A DNA stretch of 64,000 nt. Source: an uncultured Paracoccaceae bacterium. Lineage in GTDB: Bacteria > Pseudomonadota > Alphaproteobacteria > Rhodobacterales > Rhodobacteraceae. This document shows, one piece after another, positions 1-10,571 of this stretch. The translations under genes and the position numbers were made by a program. Numbering within the stretch: the stretch's first letter is position 1; the number at the start of each line of letters is the position of its first letter. Below the pieces are notes generated by a model. It made no database searches. It was not told the DNA's origin and saw only the letters and a list, made by a program, of their open reading frames with translations. The stretch is from the NCBI GenBank assembly GCA_947502145.1, contig CANMYO010000001.1, positions 1,357,501 through 1,421,500 on the forward strand, in the 5' to 3' direction.

Positions 1-1500
<1,500 letters not shown>

Positions 1501-1575
1501 ATCCAGTAGAAGCTAGTCTTCTTGCTGATCTTCAAGATACATACACACACATTAGCCGTATTTGGCTTGGAACCT

Positions 1576-1721
1576 GATTTTGTTTGTTTGATTTGGTGGT
1601 CATAGCGTGAGCAAAACACCCGATCCCATCCCGAACTCGGCCGTTAAGTGCCACAGCGCTGATGGTACTGCGTCTTAAGACGTGGGAGAGTAAGTCACTG
1701 CCAAATCTAACAAGCAAAATC
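1576..1721 (+). other. Pre-5S rRNA processing helix
   Basis: A 21-base arm at 1576-1596 is complementary to 1701-1721 with only two mismatches. The two arms bracket the 5S gene exactly. Such extended stems are the usual substrate for the RNases that release 5S rRNA from the primary transcript. The function is inferred; the pairing is seen directly. Confidence 0.8.
1592..1706 (+). rRNA. 5S ribosomal RNA
   Basis: About 115 nt beginning tttggtggtcatagcg and ending cactgccaaa, with the conserved internal block gatcccatcccgaactc. It lies about 90 bases after the 23S end and before tRNA-fMet, the usual order in alphaproteobacterial rRNA operons. The exact mature ends are uncertain by a few bases. 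Confidence 0.95.
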
Positions 1722-1762
1722 GGGGTATCTCTCTGACGATGAAAATGAAGTCGACTTAGTGG

Positions 1763-1839
<77 letters not shown>

Positions 1840-1868
1840 AAAATAGACTAACGATACCAAATCCTTAG

Positions 1869-1893
1869 GCCTCGCATCACGCGGGGCTTTTTG
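1869..1893 (+). terminator. Rho-independent terminator of the rRNA operon
   Basis: Seven-base stem gcctcgc/gcggggc with a 5-base loop, followed by a T run. It lies 30 bases after tRNA-fMet and probably ends the rRNA transcript. Confidence 0.85.
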
Positions 1894-2006
1894 CTTATGC
1901 GCATTCCATATCAACGCCACGTCAACGGTAAGCGCTGCATCTGACCTGCTCCCCTGAAATGTCCTGAAATTTTGGTTAGCCTGTTCTCCAACTGAGGAGA
2001 CAGAAG

Positions 2007-2442
2007 ATGAAGAGAAGCCGTTTCAGCGAAGAACAGATCATTGGCATACTGAAAGAGCATCAGGCTGGGCTTGGCGCGAAGGAGCTTTGTCGCAAGCACG
2101 GGATTAGTGACGCGACATTCTACAAATGGCGATCCAAGTACGGCGGCATGGAGGTCTCTGATGCGCGGCGGCTGAAGACGTTGGAAAACGAGAACCTAAC
2201 GGGGACACTTCCGGTAAGCGATACAATCAGAAGCGGGCCTGACCGAACACATCTTTGGCAATCTCGCTGAAGCACGGAAGATCATCGAAAGCTGGAGGAT
2301 CGATCACAACGCGCAAAGACCACATACTTCGCTTGGCGGGCTGGCTCCGGCTGTTTACGCTAACCTCAACCGCAGCACCCGGCCTCCCGCGCTTGAGCTC
2401 CGTAGTGGCTCCGCTCAGCAGGCCTTGACCACAACCCAATAA
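2007..2442 (+). pseudogene. IS3-family transposase remnant (orfA start fused to orfB end)
   Basis: The first 63 codons (MKRSRFSEEQIIGILKEHQ...) match the helix-turn-helix OrfA of the IS3 family, IS407/IS511-like. After about 2195 the frame breaks. From about 2239 another frame reads the C-terminus of OrfB (ARKIIESWRIDHNAQRPHTS) to a TAA at 2440-2442. The catalytic DDE core between them, roughly 250 residues, is missing. The element therefore looks like an internal deletion derivative unable to move by itself. Terminal inverted repeats could not be defined with confidence. Confidence 0.85.
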
Positions 2443-2518
2443 CAGAAAGAAACAGGAACGGGTTCTATACCTGAACGGTCCGGATCAGGAGGCTGCGTCA
2501 TCGTAGTATTCCATTTAG

Positions 2519-2533
2519 GAACAAAACATGAAC
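2519..2533 (+). promoter_or_regulatory. LexA (SOS) box upstream of imuA
   Basis: GAAC-N7-GAAC (gaacaaaacatgaac), the direct-repeat LexA operator known in alphaproteobacteria. It lies 15 bases before the imuA start, a position suited to repression. It predicts DNA-damage induction of the whole imuA-imuB-dnaE2 operon. Confidence 0.85.
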
Positions 2534-2547
2534 ATAATGGGAGGTGT

Positions 2548-3273
2548 ATGGGAATCGAATCTTCATATGGGCAGATAGTACGTCTGCCAAAAAGGGTGTC
2601 AGCGCCACCGGTGGCTTCAACGCAGCCGGAAGGGCCTGTCGCGCTGACGGATGTGTTGCCTGCACAACCCTTCGACCCCGCGGCAACTGGATTTATCCTG
2701 GCCTCGTTGCCGGACAACGACAGTCCGGTTTTGTGGATTCAGGATCATATGTCAGGGCGCGAAAACGGGCATCTCTATGTGGCCAGTTTGCGCGGGTTTG
2801 GTGTGAACCGTGCAATTTTGCAGGTGCAGGTCAGCCACCCGCGCGATGTGCTTTGGGCGATGGAAGAAGGGGCTGCCTGCGCAGGGATATCCGCTGTCGT
2901 TGGCGAGATACACGGCGCGCCGCCTGTGCTGGATTTTACCGCGACAAAGCGGCTTGCGATGCGGGCAGAGGTCTCTGGCGTGGCGGTTTTCCTGATCCGC
3001 AGCGCCGATCCCGGAGGGTTAAGCGCGGCGCGCGAACGTTGGCGCATTGGCACGCGACCGTCTCAACCGCATCCGCACGACAGCAAGGCGCCAAGTCTTC
3101 CGCAATGGGATGTAGAACTGTTTCGCGCACGGGGGCGATCGCCGGGACGCTGGGTGGCGCATTATGACCCTGCCGCCCAAAGAGCAACAGATCGTTTCCG
3201 TCTGGTTTCCCATGCTTTCGATCGAGCGTTGGGTCAGAGTGATCAGCCAGTATCGCACCGTTCCGGGGGCTGA
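2548..3273 (+). CDS. imuA: ImuA-like protein of the translesion synthesis cassette
   Basis: 241 residues. ImuA proteins are RecA/SulA-like partners of ImuB and DnaE2 in damage-induced mutagenesis. The core reads PVLWIQD, GVNRAILQVQ, DVLWAMEEG and FTATKRLAMRAEVSGVAVFL, which fits the RecA-like fold of the family, and no Walker A motif is visible. The late segment WDVELFRARGRSPGRW is typical of alphaproteobacterial ImuA. The start at ATG 2548 has a close gggagg upstream. Its last 110 bases overlap imuB in another frame. The LexA box lies just upstream. Function is assigned mainly by order and family resemblance. Confidence 0.85.
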   Translation: MGIESSYGQIVRLPKRVSAPPVASTQPEGPVALTDVLPAQPFDPAATGFILASLPDNDSPVLWIQDHMSGRENGHLYVASLRGFGVNRAILQVQVSHPRDVLWAMEEGAACAGISAVVGEIHGAPPVLDFTATKRLAMRAEVSGVAVFLIRSADPGGLSAARERWRIGTRPSQPHPHDSKAPSLPQWDVELFRARGRSPGRWVAHYDPAAQRATDRFRLVSHAFDRALGQSDQPVSHRSGG

Positions 3274-4708
3274 TGTTCCGGTTGTATTGTCGCGCAGCGG
3301 ACCGCATGGCCCGGTCATTCACTGTGCTGGACCCACAGCACAAGCCCGCGGGATTTTGGCCGGTGCGCGGGTTGTTGATGTGCAAGCCATTCATCCCGAC
3401 CTGCACGTTGAAGCGGCGGAAATTGATGGTGACGAAGCGCTTTTGCAGCGGCTTGTTCACTGGTCCCGACGCTGGTGTCCATGGTCCGTGCAGGACGATG
3501 ACGACGGGTTATTGCTTGATGTTACGGGGGCGACCCATCTTTTTGGGGGTGAGGTTGCAATGTTGCGCGATATTTCTCAGCGCTTTGCGATGCAGGGTTT
3601 GACGGCACGGGTTGCGCTGGCCCCGACACGTGGTGCGGCGCAAGCCTTTGCGCGGTTCGGTCCGTTCAACACGATCGCGACCAAGGATGATCTAGCGCTT
3701 CGGCTTGCCCCATTGCCTGTCACAGCCTTGCGGTTGGATGATCAGACTGCAAGATTACTGCATCGCTTGGGGTTAAAAACGGTTGGCGCGTTGGCTGATG
3801 TGCCACGCGTGGCTTTGATGCGTCGGTTTGCGAATATGCCCACAGACCGTAACCCGCTGATTTTGCTTGATCGTGCCATGGGTAAGACAACAGAGCCATT
3901 GAATGCTCCGCCTGACCCGCTCCAGTTCATTGCGCGTAGTCGGTTGGCTGAGCCCGTGCTTGACCCGGTTCCGCACTTAAAGGGTCTGGCCGAGAAGCTT
4001 TGCCAGGATCTGGCCGAAGCAGAAAAGGGTGCGCGTCAGTTACAGCTGACGATCTACCGGATTGACGGTGAATGGCGCAGGGTGCGGATCGCGACTGCGC
4101 GGGCAAGCCGGGATGCCGCGCATATCGTGCGACTGTTTGATGGCAAATTGGATAGCATCGACCCCGGTTTCGGGTTTGATCTGCTGACACTTGAAGCGTC
4201 GCAGGTTGAACCCGTATCCCGTGTGCAGGAACGATTGGATGGCAAGCGTGATACAAATGCTGATGTTGCCGGGCTGCTGGATCGCCTGACCGCACGGTTC
4301 GGCCAGGACAAGGTTGTATGGCCAGCCTGGTCCGAAACCCACAAACCCGAACGTGTCGAACAAAGGGTTCCTGCCTTGCAGGGCACGCCGTCCGCAGCTC
4401 CGGTACTGACACGTGAACGTCCGATCCGTATTCTCAAACCCGCAGAAGAGGTCAGCGTTCTTTATGCCGTTCCCGAAGGACCCCCATCGCAGTTTCGTTG
4501 GCGTCGGGTGGTTTACCAGACCGCGCGATATGCCGGCCCTGAGCGGATCGCCCCGGAATGGTGGCTGGACCGTCCGGGCACCCGGTTGCGCGATTATTAT
4601 AAGATCGAGGTGCGCGATGGACATCGCTTTTGGCTTTATCGTGAAGGGCTGGTGAATGATGGCCGGGGCGGGGCGCCACGCTGGTTTCTGCATGGGTTTT
4701 TCGCCTGA
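3164..4708 (+). CDS. imuB: ImuB, catalytically dead Y-family polymerase
   Basis: 514 residues, the normal size. ImuB is a Y-family DNA polymerase homologue that acts as an adaptor, linking the sliding clamp, ImuA and DnaE2 at lesions. The N-terminus reads IVSVWFPMLSIERW where active Y-polymerases have a metal-binding Asp, and the SIDE motif is replaced by GLLLDVTGATHLFGG, so polymerase activity is not expected. Residues around 120-250 form the palm/finger and helix-hairpin-helix region (LLHRLGLKTVGALADVPR). It overlaps imuA by 110 bases and its stop overlaps the dnaE2 start (TGATG), implying coupled translation. Confidence 0.93.
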   Translation: MTLPPKEQQIVSVWFPMLSIERWVRVISQYRTVPGADVPVVLSRSGPHGPVIHCAGPTAQARGILAGARVVDVQAIHPDLHVEAAEIDGDEALLQRLVHWSRRWCPWSVQDDDDGLLLDVTGATHLFGGEVAMLRDISQRFAMQGLTARVALAPTRGAAQAFARFGPFNTIATKDDLALRLAPLPVTALRLDDQTARLLHRLGLKTVGALADVPRVALMRRFANMPTDRNPLILLDRAMGKTTEPLNAPPDPLQFIARSRLAEPVLDPVPHLKGLAEKLCQDLAEAEKGARQLQLTIYRIDGEWRRVRIATARASRDAAHIVRLFDGKLDSIDPGFGFDLLTLEASQVEPVSRVQERLDGKRDTNADVAGLLDRLTARFGQDKVVWPAWSETHKPERVEQRVPALQGTPSAAPVLTRERPIRILKPAEEVSVLYAVPEGPPSQFRWRRVVYQTARYAGPERIAPEWWLDRPGTRLRDYYKIEVRDGHRFWLYREGLVNDGRGGAPRWFLHGFFA

Positions 4709-7700
4709 TGCCGGTGCAAGAAGGACATCCGCGTCGCACTTTGGACGGCAAGGGCGATTTTGTTTCGCATCCCAAATCCGCGTATGTCGAATTTGGATTG
4801 GCCAGTTGTTTTTCGTTCCTACACGCATCCTCAGATGCGGTTGATCTTACGGCGCAGGCCAATGCGCTTGGGTATGACAGTATCGGGATCGCAGACCGCA
4901 ACACGCTGGCCGGGGTCGTGCGCATACACACCGAAGCGGGCAAGGCCCGCGTGCGACCGTTGATCGGGACACGGCTTGTGCTCATGTGCGGGACAGAAAT
5001 ACTCGCCTACCCACAAGACCGTAACGCTTATGCACGGCTATCGACATTGCTATCCAAAGGTAAGATGCAGACCATTCACGGCGAATGGCAGGACAAGGGC
5101 GAAACGCACCTGACGCTCGAAATGCTGGCGATGCACGCAGAAGGGCTGCACTTGATCGTCATTCCGGCAGAAAACCTTGATCTGTTCGCTGCAGGTTTGT
5201 CACGGCTGACCAATGCGCTCCCCGGGTTGCGTCACATAGGTGCGACGTTTCTTTATCGCGGTAATGATCGCGCACGCATCAACCGTCTTGATGCGCTTGC
5301 GAAACAGCACAGGTTGGCGATCCTTGCCACGAACGATGTCCTTTATCACGCGCCAGAGCGGCGACCATTGCAGGATGTAATGGTCTGTATCCGTGAAAGC
5401 CGCCAGATCGCAACGGCCGGTTATCTGCTCGAGGCCAATGCCGAACGGCACCTGAAATCCCCGTCCGAGATGTGTCGGTTGTTCACTGATTGGCCGCATG
5501 CAATTGCCGCAACGCGGGCGCTTGCGGATCAAATTGAATTTACGCTGACAGACCTGAAATACGAATACCCTCACGAGATTGTACCAGAAGGGCGTAGCGC
5601 GCAGGCTGAGTTGGAACGTCTGACATGGGAGGGCGCAGCGTCCCGCTATCCCGATGGGGTGCCAGAGCATGTAACCCGGACGATCCACAAGGAATTCAAG
5701 CTCATCGCGAGCAAGAAAATCGCCCGCTATTTTTTGACCATTCGGGATATCGTGCGTTTCGCCCGCGAGGAGGCTGAGCCGCCGATCCTGTGCCAAGGGC
5801 GCGGTTCGGCGGCGAATTCGGCAGTGTGTTTTTGTCTGGGGGTCACTTCGGTAGACCCCAATGAACACGATGTTCTGTTCGAACGTTTCCTAAGCGAAGA
5901 ACGGGACGAACCCCCTGATATTGATGTGGATTTTGAACATGAACGCCGTGAAGAAGTCATTCAGTATATGTATAACAAATACGGCCGGCACCGCGCCGGA
6001 TTATGCGCAACTGTGATCCACTATCGTCCCCGCTCGGCCATTCGTGAGGTCGGCAAAGCAATGGGGTTATCCGAAGACGTCACTTCAAAACTTGCCGGTA
6101 CGATCTGGGGAAGCTTTGAAGAACAGATGGAGGACGATCGCGCGAAAGAGGCAGGGTTGGATTTGTCGGATCCTTACTTGCGTATGGTGTTGAAGTTGGC
6201 AAAGCAAATGGTCGGCATGCCGCGCCATTTGTCACAACACGTTGGCGGGTTCATTCTAACAGAACGTCCCTTGACCGAAATTGTGCCAATCGGAAATGGC
6301 GCAATGCCAGACCGGAGCTTTATCGAGTGGGACAAGGATGACATCGACGCGCTTGAGATATTCAAGGTCGATATTCTTGCTCTGGGGATGCTGACCTGCA
6401 TCGCCAAAAGTTTTGATTTGCTTGATGCACATTACGATCGGCGACTTGATCTTGCGACGGTTCCCAAGGAACACGACTTTCCTGATGATCAGCGCCCGAC
6501 CTATGACATGCTGTGCGAGGGCGACAGCCTTGGTGTTTTTCAGGTCGAAAGCCGTGCGCAGATGGCGATGCTGCCAAAGCTGCGCCCGCGGGTGTTTTAT
6601 GATCTGGTGATTGAGGTCGCGATCGTCAGGCCGGGACCAATTCAGGGTGACATGGTGCATCCCTACCTGCGTCGGCGGCAGGGGCTAGAGGACGTCGTTT
6701 TTCCATCTCCGGGCCCGGAACATCCGCAAGATGAATTGCGGAACATCTTGGGGCGGACGATGGGCGTCCCGATTTTCCAGGAACAGGCAATGAAAATCGC
6801 GATGGATGCTGCCTGCTTTAGCCCTAAGGAAAGCAATGACCTACGCAAGGCGATGGCGACATTCAGGTCGCGAGGAACGATTGAGACGCTACAGGACAAA
6901 ATGGTCGGTCGGATGACAGACCGGGGCTATGATCCTGAATTTGCACAACGTTGCTTTGATCAGATCAAGGGTTTTGGTGAATATGGATTCCCCGAAAGCC
7001 ACGCCGCCAGCTTTGCCAAACTGGTCTATGTTTCAAGCTGGATGAAGTGCCATTATCCAGCGGTTTTTGCTTGTGCATTACTCAACTCGCAGCCGATGGG
7101 GTTTTATGCTCCGGCGCAAATCGTGCGTGACGCACGCAATCATGGTGTCGAAGTCTTTCCGGTGGATGTGAACTATTCAGATTGGGATTGTACGCTGGAA
7201 CCCTGTGCAAGCGGGTTCGCCCTACGTCTGGGCTTGCGGCAGGTTGACGGTATGCGCGAGGACGCCGGGCTAAGGATCATGGCGCAACGTGATTGCCCCT
7301 ATGCGGACGTGGCTGACTTGAAGGATCGGGCACGTCTGGACATGGGTATGATCCGCAATTTAGCGGCAGCAGATGCGATGCGCAGCATGGGCATTGATCG
7401 TCGACAGGCCCTTTGGCAATCGCAGGCGCTTCGTGATGCGCCAGCGTTGCCGATATTCGAACATGCTGCGGTGACAGCAATTGGCCCGGACCCTAAGGTT
7501 GCCTTGCCAGAGATGCCTAAGGCAGAACATGTCGTTGCGGATTATCAGACATTGCGCCTTTCGTTGAAAGCGCACCCGGTCTCATTTTTTCGGGCCAGTT
7601 TGCGGCAGCAGGGTTTTGCAATGTCCGCTGACCTGCCGCGAATGCGCCATGGTCAGCGCGTGTCACTTGTAGGTCTGGTGCTGGTGCGGCAACGCCCCGG

Positions 7701-8037
7701 TAGCGCAAAAGGAGTTTGTTTCATTACGCTTGAGGATGAAACCGGTGTTGCCAACCTGGTAATCTGGCCAACCGTCTTCAAAGCATTTCGACCAACGATC
7801 ATGTCCAGTCGAATGTTGGTTGTGCGTGGCCGGGTGCAGACTGATGGAAAGGTCATTCACGTCGTTGCGGACCATCTGGAAGATCGGAACGACAGGCTCG
7901 AATGCTTGTCAGATGTGCCTATGCCTCAAACGATGGCAAGTGGCGATCACCCCACACATCCAATCCCGGCTCAGGTTGGAATCAGAAGACACCCGCGCAA
8001 CGTCAGGGTCATCCCAAAATCGCGCGATTTTCATTGA
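4708..8037 (+). CDS. dnaE2: Error-prone DNA polymerase III alpha subunit DnaE2
   Basis: 1109 residues, typical of DnaE2 (ImuC). It carries out damage-induced translesion synthesis with ImuA and ImuB. The N-terminal PHP domain (about 25-250) is degenerate (ASCFSFLHASS). The palm holds the catalytic aspartates in PPDIDVDFEHERR near residues 401-413, followed by the fingers region GFGEYGFPESHAASFAKLVY near 755-775. The C-terminus carries an OB fold (GLVLVRQRPGSAKG; ITLEDETG). It is the last gene of the SOS operon and starts inside the imuB stop codon. Confidence 0.96.
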   Translation: MPVQEGHPRRTLDGKGDFVSHPKSAYVEFGLASCFSFLHASSDAVDLTAQANALGYDSIGIADRNTLAGVVRIHTEAGKARVRPLIGTRLVLMCGTEILAYPQDRNAYARLSTLLSKGKMQTIHGEWQDKGETHLTLEMLAMHAEGLHLIVIPAENLDLFAAGLSRLTNALPGLRHIGATFLYRGNDRARINRLDALAKQHRLAILATNDVLYHAPERRPLQDVMVCIRESRQIATAGYLLEANAERHLKSPSEMCRLFTDWPHAIAATRALADQIEFTLTDLKYEYPHEIVPEGRSAQAELERLTWEGAASRYPDGVPEHVTRTIHKEFKLIASKKIARYFLTIRDIVRFAREEAEPPILCQGRGSAANSAVCFCLGVTSVDPNEHDVLFERFLSEERDEPPDIDVDFEHERREEVIQYMYNKYGRHRAGLCATVIHYRPRSAIREVGKAMGLSEDVTSKLAGTIWGSFEEQMEDDRAKEAGLDLSDPYLRMVLKLAKQMVGMPRHLSQHVGGFILTERPLTEIVPIGNGAMPDRSFIEWDKDDIDALEIFKVDILALGMLTCIAKSFDLLDAHYDRRLDLATVPKEHDFPDDQRPTYDMLCEGDSLGVFQVESRAQMAMLPKLRPRVFYDLVIEVAIVRPGPIQGDMVHPYLRRRQGLEDVVFPSPGPEHPQDELRNILGRTMGVPIFQEQAMKIAMDAACFSPKESNDLRKAMATFRSRGTIETLQDKMVGRMTDRGYDPEFAQRCFDQIKGFGEYGFPESHAASFAKLVYVSSWMKCHYPAVFACALLNSQPMGFYAPAQIVRDARNHGVEVFPVDVNYSDWDCTLEPCASGFALRLGLRQVDGMREDAGLRIMAQRDCPYADVADLKDRARLDMGMIRNLAAADAMRSMGIDRRQALWQSQALRDAPALPIFEHAAVTAIGPDPKVALPEMPKAEHVVADYQTLRLSLKAHPVSFFRASLRQQGFAMSADLPRMRHGQRVSLVGLVLVRQRPGSAKGVCFITLEDETGVANLVIWPTVFKAFRPTIMSSRMLVVRGRVQTDGKVIHVVADHLEDRNDRLECLSDVPMPQTMASGDHPTHPIPAQVGIRRHPRNVRVIPKSRDFH

Positions 8038-8108
8038 CCCAAACTCTTGTACCCGGTCGTGAACTTTCATCACATAATGAAGTCAGAAATGCCGCAAAGG
8101 ATGATAGC

Positions 8109-8819
8109 GTGACTTACCTCTTCACCCCCGCACCGGTGCAGTCGCTGCCGATTATTGGTAACACACGCCGCTACCCGATCAACCGGATTTTTTGCGTCGG
8201 GCGAAACTACGTCGCGCATGCCAAAGAGATGGGAGGCGAAGTCGACCGTGAAGCGCCATGGTATTTCAACAAATCCGCCGTAGCCTTTGCGGCAAGCGGT
8301 CAGACCATTCCCTATCCGCCCGGCACGCAAAACTATCACTACGAAATGGAACTTGTTGTCGCGCTCGGAGCGGACGCCTTTCAAGTCGAGGCAGACGCCG
8401 CAAATGCCGCCATTTATGGCTATGCCTGTGGGTTGGACATGACCCGCCGCGACCGTCAGCAGGACGGCAAGGACAATCGCCGTCCTTGGGATCTGGGCAA
8501 AGACATTGAAAACGGCGCAATCATTGCAGATATCACGCCTGCAGCGCAGTTTGGAAAACTTTCGGGCAAGCGGATAAGTCTGACCCAAAACGGCATGCTC
8601 CGTCAGGATGCGATCTTGGACGACATGGTCTGGTCCGTTGAAGAAATTGTAAGCCATCTTTCGCGTTACTATCACCTCACCGCTGGCGATCTGATCATGA
8701 CCGGTACACCAGCCGGGGTTGGTCCTGTGCAACCGGGTGATGATCTCGTGGGACGAATCTCTGGCCTGACCCAAGTGCAGGTCACAATCGGTGGCTCGCC
8801 CCAGGGTCGTCTGCCGTGA
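8109..8819 (+). CDS. Fumarylacetoacetate hydrolase (FAH) family protein
   Basis: 236 residues from GTG 8109, which has AAAGGA at a good distance; the frame stays open further upstream but overlaps dnaE2. The FAH fold is clear: IFCVGRNYVAHAKEMG, a metal-binding YHYEMELVVALG glutamate pair, DMTRRDRQ and a late DLIMTGTPAGVGPVQPGD loop. Closest in style to fumarylpyruvate hydrolases that cleave acyl-pyruvates, but no gentisate pathway genes lie nearby, so the substrate is unknown. It is followed after 60 bases by a TRAP transporter and may process the imported acid. Confidence 0.88.
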   Translation: MTYLFTPAPVQSLPIIGNTRRYPINRIFCVGRNYVAHAKEMGGEVDREAPWYFNKSAVAFAASGQTIPYPPGTQNYHYEMELVVALGADAFQVEADAANAAIYGYACGLDMTRRDRQQDGKDNRRPWDLGKDIENGAIIADITPAAQFGKLSGKRISLTQNGMLRQDAILDDMVWSVEEIVSHLSRYYHLTAGDLIMTGTPAGVGPVQPGDDLVGRISGLTQVQVTIGGSPQGRLP

Positions 8820-8879
8820 CAAACGCCATGACAGGCGCTACCCATTTAGAGTGACACTGACCTGGATCAGGAGAAAGCC

Positions 8880-9920
8880 ATGTCGATCAGACAGTTTATC
8901 AGACACGTTTCAGCCGCTGTTTTACTTGGTGCATTCACTGCCGCACCGGCTGCCGCGCAAGACGTGACCTTGAAGCTGCATCAGTTCCTGCCAGCACAAG
9001 CCAATGTGCCAGCGAAAATTCTCGACGTGTGGGCCGACAATGTAGAAGCCGCATCTAACGGGCGGATCGTCATAGAACGCTATCCCTCTATGCAGCTTGG
9101 CGGTGCACCACCAGAGTTGATTGATCAGGTGCAAGATGGTGTCGCAGATATTGTGTGGACTGTCGTGGGATACACACCGGGCCGGTTCCCGCGCACAGAG
9201 GTATTTGAACTGCCCTTCATGGTAACCGACGCGCGTGCTGCTTCCGCCGCCTATTGGACAATGTACGAGCGGCACATGCAAGATACCGACTTTGACGGGA
9301 TCAAGATACTGGGGACATGGGTTCATGGGCCAGGCGTTATCCACTCCACCGATCCGGTAGAGACGCCTGACGATCTTCGCGGGATGAAAATTCGCGGTGC
9401 ATCGCGCCAGGTTAATGCACTGCTAGACACGCTTGGTGCGACACCTGTTGGAATGCCTGTCCCATCCGTGCCCGAGGCTTTGTCGAAAGGCGTCATCGAC
9501 GGGACTACAATCCCATGGGAAGTGACAGCGGCGCTGAAAGTGCCTGAGCTTGTTGAAAACCATACAGAGTTTTCAGGTGCGATGCTCTATACCGTGACGT
9601 TCGTGCTTGCGATGAATGAAGGGGTGTTTGAAGCACTTCCTGCCGACCTCAAGGACGCCATCAACGAAAACTCCGGTCTTGAATTCAGCATCTTCGCGGG
9701 TGCAACAATGGCTGAACTTGATGGCCCGGCCCGCGATATTGCCAAAGATGCTGGCAACAACATCGTAACGCTGGACGCGACGCAATCCGCTGCATGGGCC
9801 GCAGCTTCGCAACCGGTCTATGATGCGTGGATTGCGGACATGCAGACGCAGGGAATCGATGGTTTGGCACTGCTAAGAGAGGCTGAGGCTCTCATGGAAG
9901 AATTCTCCGCTGCGGATTGA
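8880..9920 (+). CDS. dctP: TRAP transporter substrate-binding protein (DctP type)
   Basis: 346 residues with a Sec signal peptide ending AAPAAAQ near residue 29. DctP proteins capture carboxylates in the periplasm and hand them to a DctQM permease. The family segments NGRIVIERYPSMQLGG, GVADIVWTVVGYTPGRFP and the ligand-binding arginine region GMKIRGASR are present. A good aggagaaa ribosome site precedes the ATG. It heads dctP-dctQ-dctM. A clear paralogue stands alone at 59501-60532. The substrate is not deducible, though the neighbouring FAH hydrolase hints at an organic acid. Confidence 0.95.
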   Translation: MSIRQFIRHVSAAVLLGAFTAAPAAAQDVTLKLHQFLPAQANVPAKILDVWADNVEAASNGRIVIERYPSMQLGGAPPELIDQVQDGVADIVWTVVGYTPGRFPRTEVFELPFMVTDARAASAAYWTMYERHMQDTDFDGIKILGTWVHGPGVIHSTDPVETPDDLRGMKIRGASRQVNALLDTLGATPVGMPVPSVPEALSKGVIDGTTIPWEVTAALKVPELVENHTEFSGAMLYTVTFVLAMNEGVFEALPADLKDAINENSGLEFSIFAGATMAELDGPARDIAKDAGNNIVTLDATQSAAWAAASQPVYDAWIADMQTQGIDGLALLREAEALMEEFSAAD

Positions 9921-9986
9921 TCGCAGTTGAACATCGCGCAACACCCTGCAATGTGATCTCTGAAATCCACGAAGCGAGCGCCAAGG

Positions 9987-10571
9987 ATGCATGACTTCTT
10001 TCTGAGATTGGCCAAAGCGGTGGCGCTATGTGGTGGCGCAGTTCTGGTCGGACTTGTTGTTATGACCTGCGTGTCAATTCTGGGGCGCGCGGCGGCTGAT
10101 CTGTTGCATGGAATGGTCGATAGCGGCATTCTTGTCACGGCGGCAACATGGCTCATCGACATTGGCGTCGGTCCGATATCTGGCGATTATGAATTGGTTG
10201 AGGCAGGGGTGGCCTTCAGTGTCTTTGCATTTATCCCCTATTGCCAAATAACCTTTGGACATGCTGCAGTTGAGGTCGTCACGAAGGCCCTGTCGCCACG
10301 GATTGACCGTGCATTACGCGCCATAACTGACGTTGTTTTTGCGCTGGTTCTTGGGCTTATTGCGGTCCAATTATTTGCCGGTCTGCAAAGCAAGTATGGA
10401 TCTGGACAAACGACATTCTTGATCCAGTTCCCGATTTGGTGGGCCTATGCAGCCAGCTGGATCGGGGCCGTGACTGCGACCGTTGTCGCGGTCCATATTG
10501 CGATCGCAAGGATTGCCGGATTGTTGCAAAATCGGGATATCATCGGGACATCTGCGGAGAGTGACGCGTGA
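9987..10571 (+). CDS. dctQ: TRAP transporter small permease (DctQ)
   Basis: 194 residues with four hydrophobic segments (about 8-30, 60-85, 105-130 and 150-175), the DctQ topology. The small subunit pairs with DctM in the inner membrane and receives DctP. Four ATG-proximal bases overlap another ATG, but only 9987 opens this frame. The 3' end overlaps the dctM start as GTGA. The tail after residue 180 is polar. Confidence 0.92.
   Translation: MHDFFLRLAKAVALCGGAVLVGLVVMTCVSILGRAAADLLHGMVDSGILVTAATWLIDIGVGPISGDYELVEAGVAFSVFAFIPYCQITFGHAAVEVVTKALSPRIDRALRAITDVVFALVLGLIAVQLFAGLQSKYGSGQTTFLIQFPIWWAYAASWIGAVTATVVAVHIAIARIAGLLQNRDIIGTSAESDA

Noticed and set aside
1942-2500. Possible IS terminal inverted repeats at 1942-1954 and 2488-2500
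   Set aside because: Only about 8 of 13 positions match and no target duplication is seen, so the element ends are not called.
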